Shown here: piece after piece, positions 37,901-41,949 of the stretch | How the letters are laid out: each line of letters opens with the position of its first letter | Numbering within the stretch: the first letter of the stretch is position 1 | Origin: Haliclystus octoradiatus | Taxonomy: Eukaryota > Cnidaria > Staurozoa > Stauromedusae > Haliclystidae | NCBI GenBank assembly: GCA_916610825.1 | Contig: OU744450.1 | Coordinates: 12,227,307-12,291,306, forward strand | DNA length: 64,000 nt | Reading direction: 5' to 3' | Program-made: the position numbers and the translations under genes | The notes under the pieces: model-generated | Seen by the model: the letters and a program-made list of their open reading frames with translations, nothing else | What the model was told of the DNA's origin: nothing | Database searches by the model: none

Positions 37901-40442
37901 CACACAAATTCTCTATGGGCCATTCCATCTGCCGTTAGAAGATGATCCTCATTTGATGTTTTAGATAAAGTCAAGGCTGAGTTGACCTTCGGGGATTTGA
38001 ACCACAGTCAATCAGATATGATCAGATCTGAAGTCCGGTTACTATGGGCTATGGTGATAGCTATAATTGCATTTCCTGAGAATGAATGCAGAGATGATAG
38101 ATTCCCATCTTAGATTAGATATTCTGTAGAGGATGTTAAGGGCATCACATGGGAAAACAGTTCAGGAGTTCATGAATAGTTCATGAACTCCTGAACTGTT
38201 TTTCGCAGGGGTGGTGTTGAATGATGGAGCTTTTGGAACTATTTTTGAAGATAAAACTTGGAAATCCGTAATTATTTTAGATTGATTGAATAACATTGTC
38301 TGTACGGTAAGTGATTAATTGGAGTATCTTAATACGTTAATGCTTTCAGTAATAAGTACTTTATTATTAGGATCCAAATAGCTGTCATCTAGCATACAGC
38401 GTTTGTAGATGCTCCATGCGATGTTTTCATTTTTTGATAATCTCTATAACATTTTGTTTTTATTTCTTTATGTTCCAGAAGCCTCCCAGTGTTTGAAGAA
38501 TCTTGAAACTCAGGTACACATAAGCGCTATTAAAAATTTACCAAATATATTGTAGTCCTTCAAATGATCAAGGGTATGGAATATGCTTATGATTATAACA
38601 ACACTTATGTTTCAAAATACTTAAATTTGTGCAGTGTTTTAAAGATATGCCTGTAGTAATTATGTTGTTCTGAAAACGTGCCTGTGAGCTGTGACCGGTG
38701 GTACATATTTGCTCTTCATTGTGGAACTCCTCACGGACTATTCCTTCCACCATCACAAAGATAGTATTCATCAATATTTGAATAAATTCAAAACCGGGCT
38801 GGTCTTGACAGTATGTGAACTAGAGACATACCTGTAGCCTATGTACATTGTCATTTGATAATTTATGGATTCTTGCTGTATTACACCATGTGCTCTCCAT
38901 ATTATGATATTTATTATATTTAATATATATAATAATATAATATGAATAATATTGATAATATTTTGATTTAACTTCATTATTTATTTTATGTACAATTTAC
39001 TTATTTGCACAAGATAGGCCTACCAATTTCACAAATCTGATAATATTATTACTAGAACCTCAACATTTGTTATATATACCCTGTTGTTGATATTCTATTT
39101 AGCATTTTCCTGGGAACTCCATGATTCTATCTGATTTGTCACAATCTTACTCAATGGCTGGGAATACATCTCAAGCATTAGAAAATTTTGAAAGGGTAAT
39201 TGATTGTCTTACTTATTTACTTATTCATTACTTAAGCAAAACACTTGAATGTATTTTTGCATATCAAATCCAAGAAAATCAAGAAATGGTCATAAAAGTA
39301 TTGTATTTCTTGTTAAGGATTTTCTATTAAGGATAATTGTTCAAATAAGGCTCATAAACAGTTTGCAAACTGTTCATAAAATTAATTTCCATTTAATTAT
39401 CTTTGAAGCATTTTTTCTATTCATAAATTGTACGTGGAATGTTATTAAGCTCTTGAACTATTCAAAATATCAATGAGCCATGATACTACGCAAGGGATAT
39501 CACTATACTCAGTTATACTGTACTAATTCTGCAATGCTCTTTTGTTGTATTCTTTGATCTGATCTGAAGTGACAATTATTCTTCGGAGTCTTATTTCAAG
39601 CATAATTTTGCCTTTTTCTGTAAGTTAAGGCCTACAACTGGTTACTTTCTAGACATGAACCAATGTTGTAATTGTCAACTTAATTCAGTTAGTTTCAGTT
39701 AACTGAATTCCAGGCTTTGCATAAATGATAGTTGTGGTATCTTCCTGTATGTGATCCATTCAAATAAAAATCAATCTACCTATATAACTGTATTTGATGC
39801 CATGTTAACATTATGCTATTTTGATAAAATTAAAGTAAAGTAATTTCTATATTGTAACCTCAATATTGTTTATCTATTAACATAGCTGCACACGATTGAG
39901 CCTCATGCTTTAAAAGGAATGGATACATACGCTGCACTACTCACAAAATCTTCAAGCACATCAAAGTTAGAAAAGTAAGTCATTTATAACATTGCTACTC
40001 AGACTGCACACAGTTATGGGCATACAAATTACCATTAGGTTAGACTGAGAGGTATTTCACAATCGGTTAATTGATTTATATATATAAAAAATGTTAATCA
40101 AACTGAAAATAAACAAATGGCATCAACTAATAATCAAATGCTATAACCCTAATATTCAGTACAAATTGGTAACTTAATTCAGATATACTCAAGAAAGAGC
40201 CATCAACTATATTAACAAGTTCACTATATCCACAAGTCAATGTACAATTATACACTTCTAGCAATGGTAATATTAGTTATCCCATTGACACTCTATGAGA
40301 TGATTATTATTTTATGGTTGTTTTCAGACTAGCCCAGAGCTTGATTGCAACCAGTCAAATTAAATCTGAACCATGGACCGCCATTGCACTTTATTGTTCA
40401 CTAACAAACAAAAAAACAAAAGGAGTCTATTTCGCCCAAAAG
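1374..40442 (+). CDS. ANAPC7: Anaphase-promoting complex subunit 7 (APC7), exons 1-12, 3' end outside window
   Basis: APC7 is a tetratricopeptide (TPR) scaffold subunit of the APC/C ubiquitin ligase, which drives mitotic cyclin and securin destruction in the nucleus and cytoplasm. The exons are 1374-1439, 27321-27455, 28099-28170, 29445-29528, 33257-33339, 33564-33596, 35094-35213, 36856-36908, 38479-38513, 39103-39195, 39886-39974 and 40328-40442. They total 978 nt (326 codons) with no stop, every intron is GT-AG, and every phase matches. Recalled vertebrate APC7 is matched along its length: GLHSSV in exon 1, RQRTPKIN in exon 5, YKEVLR in exon 6, CPLALEA in exon 7, KGMDTY in exon 11 and EPWTAIAL in exon 12. 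The remaining C-terminal TPRs (about 240 residues in vertebrates) are not visible. Intron 1 is 25.9 kb of nested transposons. Because the exons are spliced and undamaged, this is a host gene and not a retrocopy. Confidence 0.93.
1499..2011. repeat. Left terminal inverted repeat of the Academ-like element
   Basis: It runs from AATTGGGTCAT (1499) to AACAATATGGCAG (2011). Its inverted partner runs from CTGCCATATTGTT (9947) to ATGACCCAATT (11244). Matching blocks include CACCCCTTCGTGAAATTT, CCGCCGGCC, GCAGAAGGTTA and CAGTACTTTTCGTTC. The left copy has about 20 extra bases near 1510. It keeps the uninterrupted site GCTACATTTAATAGTCC at 1713-1729, which is the empty-site version of the MITE insertion in the right repeat. 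Confidence 0.8.
2012..2827. other. Non-coding internal segment of the Academ-like element
   Basis: No gene was seen. The stretch is AT-rich. Around 2725-2785 there is a diverged relative of the 167 bp repeat (AACTGACTATAAAACTA, ATGCAGTGTACGAATGCAT), suggesting that the array grew from a sequence already present in the element. Confidence 0.4.
2828..3832. repeat. Six-copy 167 bp tandem array
   Basis: The marker CAATGTCATCACAAGAC recurs at 2831, 3000, 3167, 3334, 3501 and 3668, so spacing is 169 then 167, 167, 167 and 167 bp. Copies are almost identical; the first differs most and sits at one edge, as expected when amplification proceeds from one side. Each unit holds two short palindromic regions, AGCATGCT and ATATGCATGC. 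Units lack the short-repeat/unique-spacer layout of a CRISPR. The array ends about 155 bp after the stop codon of the transposon gene. Confidence 0.95.
3988..5703 (-). pseudogene. XPG/FEN-like nuclease plus C-terminal CXC (Tesmin/TSO1-like) segment
   Basis: This 571-codon frame lies in the same frame as the transposase segment, 69 bases after its TAG. Landmarks are [14 protein letters not shown] (near residue 125), [14 protein letters not shown] (near 285), [20 protein letters not shown] (near 308) and [19 protein letters not shown] (near 365). The acidic clusters and the GCDS-x-KGKGKK stretch resemble the PIN/XPG fold and its DNA-binding helix-hairpin region. Residues about 508-545 form a Cys-rich CXC motif ([14 protein letters not shown], then CTDVCGC). 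The first codon here is TTG, so this is not a separate start. The tail is acidic ([11 protein letters not shown]). It would act on DNA during transposition by analogy with Academ nucleases, which is inference. Confidence 0.65.
5773..7743 (-). pseudogene. DDE-like transposase domain segment
   Basis: This 656-codon open frame resembles large uncharacterised proteins common in cnidarian and echinoderm genomes. Visible landmarks are [20 protein letters not shown] near residue 165, [17 protein letters not shown] near residue 330, [16 protein letters not shown] shortly after, and [16 protein letters not shown] followed by [11 protein letters not shown] near residue 570. The acidic residues at DNND and MDQA could belong to an RNase H-like DDE site, but I cannot assign the triad. 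It ends at TAG (5775-5773). The next frame is identical and open, so the stop separates what was probably one protein. Confidence 0.65.
7836..8428 (-). pseudogene. N-terminal part of transposon exon 4, ends at a frameshift
   Basis: It begins after a TAG|AT acceptor at 8429 with [20 protein letters not shown] and continues through [17 protein letters not shown], a Cys/His pair common in this transposon family. The frame stays open to 7836, but the family-like reading moves to the other frame near 7862-7866 (a T6 run), where [11 protein letters not shown] leads straight into the DDE-like part. A one-base slip in the homopolymer explains this. Confidence 0.7.
8505..8652 (+). mobile_element. 5'-truncated LINE 3' tail inside the Academ-like gene's last intron
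   Basis: It contains AAAAGCGCTATTGGATAT and GAAATAGCGCTATATTATA followed by an ATT-rich end, the same stem-loop (GCGCTATT/AATAGCGC) and tail as the LINE at 19290-19923. It lies between exon 4 (8428) and exon 3 (8663) of the transposon gene, on the opposite strand. It is too short for coding sequence. Confidence 0.6.
9947..11244. repeat. Right terminal inverted repeat of the Academ-like element, split by a MITE
   Basis: It is the inverted counterpart of 1499-2011. After removing the 783 bp MITE plus one TTAA, it is about 511 bp, nearly the same length as the left repeat (513 bp). It keeps CACGAAGGGGTGG and GAACTCAGCTCCTCAAGTTG, which match the left repeat in reverse complement. Confidence 0.8.
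10247..11029. mobile_element. 783 bp TTAA-targeted MITE (piggyBac- or Kolobok-like) nested in the terminal repeat
   Basis: The ends are ACATTGATATCTTCGCC and its exact complement, extending to inverted repeats of about 125 bp at roughly 90% identity. It is flanked by TTAA at 10243-10246 and 11030-11033. The paralogous left terminal repeat has a single TTAA at 1720-1723 and no insert, which proves the precise borders. No open frame of note lies inside. TTAA duplication is shared by piggyBac and Kolobok, and I cannot choose between them from the ends alone. Confidence 0.9.
11245..11648. other. Intronic spacer, nothing recognised
   Basis: AT-rich DNA between the Academ-like element and the pogo-like MITE. 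No open frame, terminal repeat or tandem repeat of note was seen. Confidence 0.5.
11649..11834. mobile_element. 186 bp pogo/Tigger-like MITE
   Basis: It starts CAGTCAAACTTGCTTAATAT and ends in the complement of CAGTTGAACTCGGTTAATAT, bounded by TA on both sides (11647-11648 and 11835-11836). CAGT-x-AAACC-type ends with a TA duplication are typical of pogo-like elements. Inside are repeated phrases like GGGATATTAAGCGAGGT. A second, more diverged member of the type lies at 41260-41434. Confidence 0.75.
12099..12760 (-). pseudogene. LINE (CR1/Jockey-type) reverse transcriptase C-terminal remnant
   Basis: The last 114 codons (12443-12099) read [18 protein letters not shown] and [19 protein letters not shown], the classic end of a CR1/Jockey-type reverse transcriptase with its ELRR motif. 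Upstream, in shifting frames, [28 protein letters not shown] and [18 protein letters not shown] extend the match to about 12690. It is 5'-truncated and carries stops and frameshifts. It retained the order expected for such a domain, so it is a single decayed insertion. Confidence 0.75.
12761..13096. other. Spacer, nothing recognised
   Basis: No gene was seen. Some of the right part, with the T-run at 13080-13088, could be older LINE or DIRS sequence too diverged to recognise. Confidence 0.4.
13097..13291 (-). pseudogene. DIRS-like reverse transcriptase fragment
   Basis: It reads [20 protein letters not shown] followed by [19 protein letters not shown]. The GKWRL-hydrophobic-DLS-P-G-SVNDG pattern is the N-terminal part of the reverse transcriptase of DIRS-type (tyrosine recombinase) retroelements common in marine invertebrates. 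Only about 65 codons remain. Other DIRS-like pieces on the same strand (16986-17237 and 17853-18311) may come from the same original insertion, but the order has been disturbed. Confidence 0.6.
13395..14425 (+). pseudogene. hAT transposase (ZBED-like), frameshifted
   Basis: Fragments in three frames follow the expected hAT order: [20 protein letters not shown] and [12 protein letters not shown] (13434-13630), then [15 protein letters not shown] and [20 protein letters not shown] (13652-13830), then [13 protein letters not shown] and [12 protein letters not shown] and [15 protein letters not shown] (13944-14240), then [20 protein letters not shown] (14310-14420). The DIWT, NPTRWNST-like and IEELTK motifs are diagnostic. 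The frame changes near 13630, 13940 and 14240. The C-terminal dimerisation region is missing. It is dead. Confidence 0.8.
14510..15263 (+). pseudogene. PHD-finger half plus Ulp1/SENP (C48) cysteine protease domain, broken
   Basis: Codons at 14513-14620 read [16 protein letters not shown] followed by CYTCRL, the second half of a PHD finger. In another frame, from about 14640 to 15054, come [20 protein letters not shown] and [15 protein letters not shown], then LYDSMY. After a one-base frameshift near 15052 it continues [20 protein letters not shown] to 15263. The His of SHW, Asp of YDS, Gln of the Q run and Cys of DCGVF are all present and correspond to the C48 catalytic set that cleaves SUMO-like proteins. 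PHD plus Ulp1 fusions are known from invertebrate transposons. The element type is not determined. Confidence 0.7.
15264..15896. other. Spacer with a short (AAT)n run
   Basis: No gene was seen. A trinucleotide run (AATAATAATAAT) lies near 15750-15770. The rest is unremarkable AT-rich sequence. Confidence 0.5.
15903..16590 (-). pseudogene. ISL2EU-like (DDE_Tnp_4) transposase
   Basis: The open part (16499-15903, 198 codons) has [20 protein letters not shown] (the helix-turn-helix entry), [17 protein letters not shown] with the first catalytic Asp, GWGGRTSDK-like [30 protein letters not shown] with the second Asp, and a tail [20 protein letters not shown]. The frame stays recognisable a little upstream ([18 protein letters not shown]) and a Lys/Arg coiled stretch follows to about 16600. 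Upstream zinc-finger exons were not recognised. The frame shift near 16540 and missing C-terminus after HVGRVI suggest it is inactive. Confidence 0.75.
16986..17237 (-). pseudogene. Tyrosine recombinase fragment (DIRS-like)
   Basis: It contains [16 protein letters not shown] and [20 protein letters not shown]. The HL-x-DL and IK-SKTD-RQG phrases are typical of the core of tyrosine recombinases found in DIRS-type retroelements. The catalytic Arg-His-Arg-Tyr part is not present in the open stretch. It shares its strand with the Gag-like piece at 17853-18311. Confidence 0.55.
17853..18311 (-). pseudogene. DIRS-like Gag (ORF1) C-terminal fragment
   Basis: The 152-codon frame has [20 protein letters not shown], a W-x-YD-x-FR-like stretch, then a Cys/His cluster [20 protein letters not shown] and [12 protein letters not shown]. 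This layout (helical stretch followed by CxxF-like zinc region) matches the ORF1 product of DIRS elements. It lies upstream, in the minus-strand sense, of the recombinase fragment at 16986-17237. Confidence 0.5.
18312..19269. other. Spacer, nothing recognised
   Basis: AT-rich intronic DNA. No family-like protein match, terminal repeat or tandem array was seen. Confidence 0.45.
19270..19925 (+). mobile_element. 5'-truncated LINE (CR1/L2-type) with 3' UTR and (ATT)n tail
   Basis: Coding from about 19290 reads [20 protein letters not shown] and, in the same frame to 19619, [19 protein letters not shown] and [16 protein letters not shown], the C-terminus of this LINE group's reverse transcriptase. 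The 3' UTR ends with a stem-loop (AAGCGCCATTGGATTATTC then AAGAAATGGCGCTATA) and a (TTA)n run at 19898-19924. Such stem-loops and microsatellite tails mark the priming end. A second tail of the same family is at 8505-8652. Confidence 0.85.
20270..20350. repeat. Dispersed repeat, copy 1
   Basis: GGTCAATTTGCGGACCATCT and TATATACCTGAAATAGATGT recur with few changes at 23578-23655. The two copies lie on either side of the BEL/Pao element, so this DNA was probably a local duplicate or a small MITE fragment. Confidence 0.6.
20400..20720 (-). pseudogene. MULE-like transposase fragment
   Basis: One frame reads [20 protein letters not shown] and VSQLQYAK; the next frame continues [13 protein letters not shown], a stop, then [19 protein letters not shown] and YHCGLTEEV. 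The FVDSTSS-D block with the following VGALPV stretch resembles the first catalytic Asp region of uncharacterised MULE-type transposases in invertebrates. A frameshift near 20560 and a stop near 20512 make it inactive. Confidence 0.5.
20933..21285 (-). repeat. BEL/Pao LTR (3' in element orientation)
   Basis: 353 bp with TG...CA ends. It differs from the other LTR at a few sites such as TATTGGACTCTCCG versus TATCGGACTCTTTG, GACGTACG versus GACGTATG, and one single-base indel (GTAAATGAA versus GTAAATTGAA). Confidence 0.9.
21300..22196 (-). pseudogene. BEL/Pao aspartic protease region and truncated pol
   Basis: Reading from 22196 downward, [20 protein letters not shown] holds the DSG active site of a retropepsin. 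After a frameshift near 22080, KRIEQS-like sequence leads into [19 protein letters not shown] and [16 protein letters not shown] and [14 protein letters not shown], the DUF1758/peptidase A17 pattern of BEL/Pao elements. The frame closes at 21573. From there to the LTR nothing like a reverse transcriptase is seen; a short frame (21545-21315) may be a pol remnant. Confidence 0.75.
22197..22826 (-). CDS. BEL/Pao Gag (DUF1759-like)
   Basis: The 209-codon frame starts [20 protein letters not shown] and contains [20 protein letters not shown], then [19 protein letters not shown] and [12 protein letters not shown]. The P-x-F-G-x-W-F-like block and the LENRYG phrase are hallmarks of BEL/Pao Gag. It stops shortly after (KDIKDYS), without the C-terminal zinc knuckles, and runs directly into the protease region in another frame. 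An internal deletion has therefore joined Gag to the protease. Confidence 0.8.
   Translation of the reverse strand: MENATIEDIKKERTLARRKFNKVVKELEVFLRSNPAKSLVEELLKDCTKKYFVLRKIIDQLEDVIVDDAELDTSEKCSFNLLEDFSSISQNAKIYIRQSESDIKKEKQIPSGSVKMQHNLKRLKISTFFGNIRDYPSWKIRFEHAMVKYQQDSEEQLQRLQGALNEHCEIKRDVLACSTIEAAWKILENRYGDINDLISLLLKDIKDYS
22872..23225 (-). repeat. BEL/Pao LTR (5' in element orientation)
   Basis: 354 bp copy of 20933-21285. In the minus-strand sense it is the promoter LTR. The bases directly inside it (22840-22871) do not show an obvious TGG-type primer-binding site, so the priming tRNA is unclear. Confidence 0.9.
23578..23655. repeat. Dispersed repeat, copy 2
   Basis: GGTCAATTTGCAGACCATCT and ATATACCTGATATAGATGTA match 20270-20350. 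Confidence 0.6.
23687..25822 (-). pseudogene. hAT transposase (ZNF862-like), interrupted
   Basis: Reading on the minus strand: [20 protein letters not shown] and [13 protein letters not shown] (25822-25610), [20 protein letters not shown] (near 25420), [20 protein letters not shown] and [20 protein letters not shown] (25190-24906), [20 protein letters not shown] and [20 protein letters not shown] and [19 protein letters not shown] (24682-24161), and [19 protein letters not shown] (24013-23690). The [11 protein letters not shown] and TQWLSHK blocks are typical of hAT proteins related to ZNF862/C17orf113. Stops and frameshifts lie between blocks, and a 153 bp MITE splits the last one. The C-terminal dimerisation domain is not seen. 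Confidence 0.85.
24017..24169. mobile_element. 153 bp MITE inside the hAT gene, 6 bp target duplication
   Basis: Ends CAGGCATGAGAG and CTCTCATGCCTG are inverted repeats. CATACT flanks both sides (24011-24016, 24170-24175). Removing the insert plus one CATACT restores an open hAT frame across the join (CSSSM then LLHISS), which fixes the borders exactly. A 6 bp duplication fits a 6 bp-TSD hAT lineage or Dada-like element better than the common 8 bp hAT. Confidence 0.88.
26335..26775 (-). pseudogene. Penelope-like element, GIY-YIG endonuclease fragment and 3' end
   Basis: The minus frame (26770-26501) reads [20 protein letters not shown] then [37 protein letters not shown] and [13 protein letters not shown]. 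The VNYVGYT block with H-R-x-HK is the GIY-YIG nuclease at the C-terminus of Penelope-like retroelements. The copy is 5'-truncated, lacking all reverse transcriptase. The part after the stop (26342-26368) has a hammerhead-like segment. Confidence 0.85.
26342..26368 (-). ncRNA. Possible hammerhead ribozyme core of the Penelope-like element
   Basis: On the minus strand CTGAAGA is followed by a hairpin (GACAT-AAGCA-ATGTC) and then GAAA, which resembles the CUGANGA / stem II / GAAA core known in Penelope-like elements. One unpaired T lies between CTGAAGA and the hairpin, and stems I and III were not resolved, so activity is doubtful. Confidence 0.35.
27321..27455 (+). CDS. ANAPC7: ANAPC7 exon 2
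   Basis: It follows a TTTTTTCAG acceptor and ends at GTAAAT. It reads [14 protein letters not shown] and [20 protein letters not shown]; the [15 protein letters not shown] block aligns with the first TPR region of APC7. Phase 0 at both ends. Confidence 0.92.
28099..28170 (+). CDS. ANAPC7: ANAPC7 exon 3
   Basis: 24 codons between TTTTTTAG and GTAAGT, including [17 protein letters not shown], matching the Y-x-ALQ region. Phase 0 at both ends. Confidence 0.88.
29445..29528 (+). CDS. ANAPC7: ANAPC7 exon 4
   Basis: 28 codons between TATTAG and [26 protein letters not shown] matches the EVKYKMAECY-type TPR helix of APC7. Phase 0 at both ends. Confidence 0.92.
29529..31849. other. ANAPC7 intron 4, left part, nothing recognised
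   Basis: AT-rich, with no open frame that resembles a known protein and no clear terminal or tandem repeat. It may hold very old element remains. Confidence 0.45.
31850..31924 (+). repeat. Degenerate tRNA-like sequence (tRNA-Val-like pseudogene or SINE head)
   Basis: TTGGCTTATTGGTTAATGCT resembles an A box, ATTACAA resembles an anticodon loop with TAC (Val), and AGTTCAAATCC resembles a B box. A five-pair anticodon stem can be drawn only with G-U pairs and an 8-base loop. The T stem has two mismatches and no acceptor stem closes. It is not a functional tRNA gene. Confidence 0.5.
31925..33256. other. ANAPC7 intron 4, right part, nothing recognised
   Basis: No gene was seen. A short patch at 32160-32235 is unusually rich in GATCCGA/ATCGGAT phrases and unlike its AT-rich surroundings. 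An open frame from 32991 runs into exon 5 by chance. Confidence 0.45.
33257..33339 (+). CDS. ANAPC7: ANAPC7 exon 5
   Basis: [20 protein letters not shown] then YQMHGME, after TTTTAAG and before [15 protein letters not shown] is identical to vertebrate APC7 as I recall it. Phase 0 to 2. Confidence 0.95.
33564..33596 (+). CDS. ANAPC7: ANAPC7 microexon 6
   Basis: 33 nt between TTTCTAG and GTATTG. With split codons it reads [12 protein letters not shown], matching YKEVLRQ of APC7. Phase 2 at both ends. It is too short to appear as an open frame. Confidence 0.9.
33742..34178. mobile_element. 437 bp PIF/Harbinger-like MITE
   Basis: It starts GGCCCTGTTTACAAGGAG and ends CTCCTTGTAAACAGGGCC, flanked by TAA (33739-33741, 34179-34181). 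A three-base TWA duplication and GG...CC ends fit PIF/Harbinger. Inside, CGAGTAACTCG and GTAACTCGCCTACCCG recur many times in both directions, forming a repeated palindromic interior. It lies in APC7 intron 6. Confidence 0.85.
35094..35213 (+). CDS. ANAPC7: ANAPC7 exon 7
   Basis: 120 nt from GGTCATAG to GTATGA. It reads [20 protein letters not shown] then [19 protein letters not shown], aligning with CPLALDAILGLLSL of APC7. Phase 2 at both ends. Confidence 0.93.
35313..36436 (+). mobile_element. PIF/Harbinger element with an internally deleted transposase
   Basis: Ends AGCCTGGTTTCCATAAGAA and TTCTTATGGAAACCAGGCT-like sequence with a further CGGGAGCCAT/ATGGCTCCCG match form inverted repeats of about 50 bp. 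The + frame at 35474-36001 starts [20 protein letters not shown], continues [20 protein letters not shown] and [18 protein letters not shown], then stops at CDAKDLL. A HARBI1-like nuclease is recognisable by GALDGKHI with the first catalytic Asp, but the segment between [10 protein letters not shown] and [10 protein letters not shown] is missing (helix-turn-helix region), as is everything after the first acidic motif. No clean three-base duplication was found. Confidence 0.82.
36856..36908 (+). CDS. ANAPC7: ANAPC7 exon 8
   Basis: 53 nt between TTTATTAG and GTATGT: S, then [17 protein letters not shown]. It matches the WIKAYAFVHTGD helix of APC7. Phase 2 to 1, agreeing with exons 7 and 9. Confidence 0.85.
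36930..37560. repeat. Long inverted repeat around SINE copy 1
   Basis: 36930-37018 is complementary to 37474-37560: CAATCATTTTTTTCAG, GCATCAGAAGCAATCAT and CTTTTAAAAATAT on the right match the complement of the left arm with few changes. Arms are about 90 bp. Between them lies a tRNA-derived SINE. This may be a MITE that captured a SINE. Confidence 0.7.
37061..37433 (-). mobile_element. tRNA-derived SINE, copy 1
   Basis: On the minus strand a tRNA-like head (AGTAGAGCAACCGAACTTCA, then GGTTCAAATCATCCC as B box) leads into GTCAACTCAGCCTTGAC and CATCAAATGAGTACC, a conserved-looking central domain. About 240 bases of body follow. The same family, shorter and diverged, lies at 37759-38055. The GTCAACTCAGCC...AATGAGTACC core resembles broadly distributed animal SINE cores, which I recall but cannot check. 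Confidence 0.75.
37759..38055 (-). mobile_element. tRNA-derived SINE, copy 2
   Basis: It shares GTAACCGGACTTCAGATCTG, a B-box-like GGTTCAAATCCCC and the GTCAACTCAGCCTTGAC block with copy 1. It lacks about 60 bases of the body relative to that copy. Same strand. Confidence 0.72.
38154..38202. repeat. Short fold-back repeat
   Basis: AAAACAGTTCAGGAGTTCAT is followed after a few bases by ATGAACTCCTGAACTGTTTT. The same arms bound a larger fold-back at 56648-56868. Confidence 0.8.
38479..38513 (+). CDS. ANAPC7: ANAPC7 microexon 9
   Basis: 35 nt between TGTTCCAG and GTACAC: K (split) then [11 protein letters not shown], matching AISTICSLEKK. Phase 1 to 0. Confidence 0.85.
39103..39195 (+). CDS. 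ANAPC7: ANAPC7 exon 10
   Basis: 31 codons between TATTTAG and GTAATT, including [20 protein letters not shown], matching LLGSLADLYFRAGDN. Phase 0 at both ends. Confidence 0.92.
39886..39974 (+). CDS. ANAPC7: ANAPC7 exon 11
   Basis: 89 nt between AACATAG and [26 protein letters not shown] then KSSSTSKLE. It matches DPYLIKGMDVYGYLL. Phase 0 to 2. Confidence 0.94.
40328..40442 (+). CDS. ANAPC7: ANAPC7 exon 12 (last visible)
   Basis: 115 nt between TTTTCAG and [26 protein letters not shown] then KGVYFAQK match the HAEPWV...YLGAKA region. It ends in phase 0. The next exon should begin with AIQL-like sequence and was not found before 64000. Confidence 0.93.
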
Positions 40443-40949
40443 GTAAGATATCGATAGTGAGTCAATTTATCAAGGCATGCTTATGTTTCAAGACGTAATC
40501 AATCTAAAGCCATTGTATCGAACATGGCATTAACAAACAATATGTGCTGCAAATCTCCTCAGAAAGAAATGAGAGTTTTCATATCTTCTTCATGTTTTCT
40601 TGTGAAAGTAAGTATACACTTTGTTGGAATCAAACTAGTTGTAGAAGTAGTAGTATAGGCAGTCACAATATGAGAATGTGCCATCCCTCTTATATCTAAC
40701 ATATCTGCTACACAAAGAACGCCGCAAATCACGGTCACATAGCTAACAAAGAAACTTGTAAATAAGACAATTCCTTATACAAAGCATGATGAAAAAATAC
40801 TACTTGTCCATAGCCCCGTCGAAGTATCGCATTCGGTTGCCAGTGAAGGTTGTATCTTTTAGGTCACATCATCTTAGAATCATGACCTAATTGGTAACTC
40901 ATGTCTGTAATGTGTAAAAATTGTGTAAAGCTTGTTGTATTTCTTTCAA

Positions 40950-41100
40950 TCTCTTTTGATTCCTTGTAATAAGCTTTTTGGGTGACTTTTGTGAATTGCT
41001 TGCAGATTATGAAGCAAAGAATCTATCTTATCAAATGCAGTATCTTTCAGAGCAAGTTCCGACGGATGCCTCAAGTGCTTCCACTTTTGAATTTGGCAAT
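40950..41100 (-). pseudogene. hAT transposase fragment
   Basis: SELALKDTAFDKIDSLLHNL and QAIHKSHPKSL match [20 protein letters not shown]-type sequence in the hAT gene at 23687-25822. A short relic of the same family. Confidence 0.7.
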
Positions 41101-41259
41101 TTCCTGATTTGTTCCTTGAATCTATCAAAATTTCCTTAAAAGTCAAAAAAAAATTGGAATAATCTACACCTTTAATCTCTTTATCTTTTGGTTCTGTTAA
41201 TCATCTGTTAAAAAAGTTGATCTTCAAAGGTTGATCTTTACTTGTCAAAATACAACATA

Positions 41260-41434
41260 CAGTCAAACCTCTTATAACGGTCACCTCTATACAGCGGCCA
41301 CCTGTCTATAGCGGCCACTAGCAATGTCTAAAATGTTAGTCTCTATTGAAATAACCCTGTATGTAAAGGTCACCTGCATATAGTGGTCAATTTACCTACC
41401 CCTCATAGCTGGCTGCTATATACAGGGTTTACTG
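41260..41434. mobile_element. 175 bp pogo/Tigger-like MITE
   Basis: It runs from CAGTCAAACCTCTTATAACG to the complement of CAGTAAACCCTGTATATAGC, with TA on both sides (41258-41259 and 41435-41436). The interior repeats GCGGCCACC and GGTCACCT phrases. Confidence 0.8.
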
Positions 41435-41949
41435 TACTAAAAATTAAATGTGAGAATCAGTAAGTCAACACGTTGTCAACCTCATTTCTAGGAGGAGGCT
41501 GCGGAACCTTGTGTTTCATTGTGGTTCATTTGTGCCTGCTCTTTGGATACAAACCCAAACTCTAAAGAACTGCGCAATAACAACCTATGGGCTATGACAA
41601 AGAGTCATAGTCACAACAATTTGTTTTTACAAGTAGAAACCATTACAAATTAGTAAGAATTTTAATTACTGGTAACTAATGATTAAGCAAAAACTATTAA
41701 AGTAGAAAGTACATTGATACAATCCAGTGCTGTAAATGTTAAAATTAATAATATAAATTATAATGATTACAAAACCAGGTTTAGTACCGTATGAGTAATG
41801 AATATATCATGCAAACTTTGATTCCAAAATGTTATGGTAATCAACATGTTATGCATGGTTGAAGGCAGATTGTATTCCTGTTAATTTCAATGCCAATTAT
41901 TCAAGAATTTTAACTCAAGGTTTGCAGGAATACCTTTTTAAGCTTTGAC

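Noticed and set aside
41493-41650. APC7 exon 13 candidate (after ATTTCTAG, open to about 41650)
   Set aside because: EEAAEPCVSLWFICACSLDT has no similarity to the expected TPR sequence and no donor in the right place.
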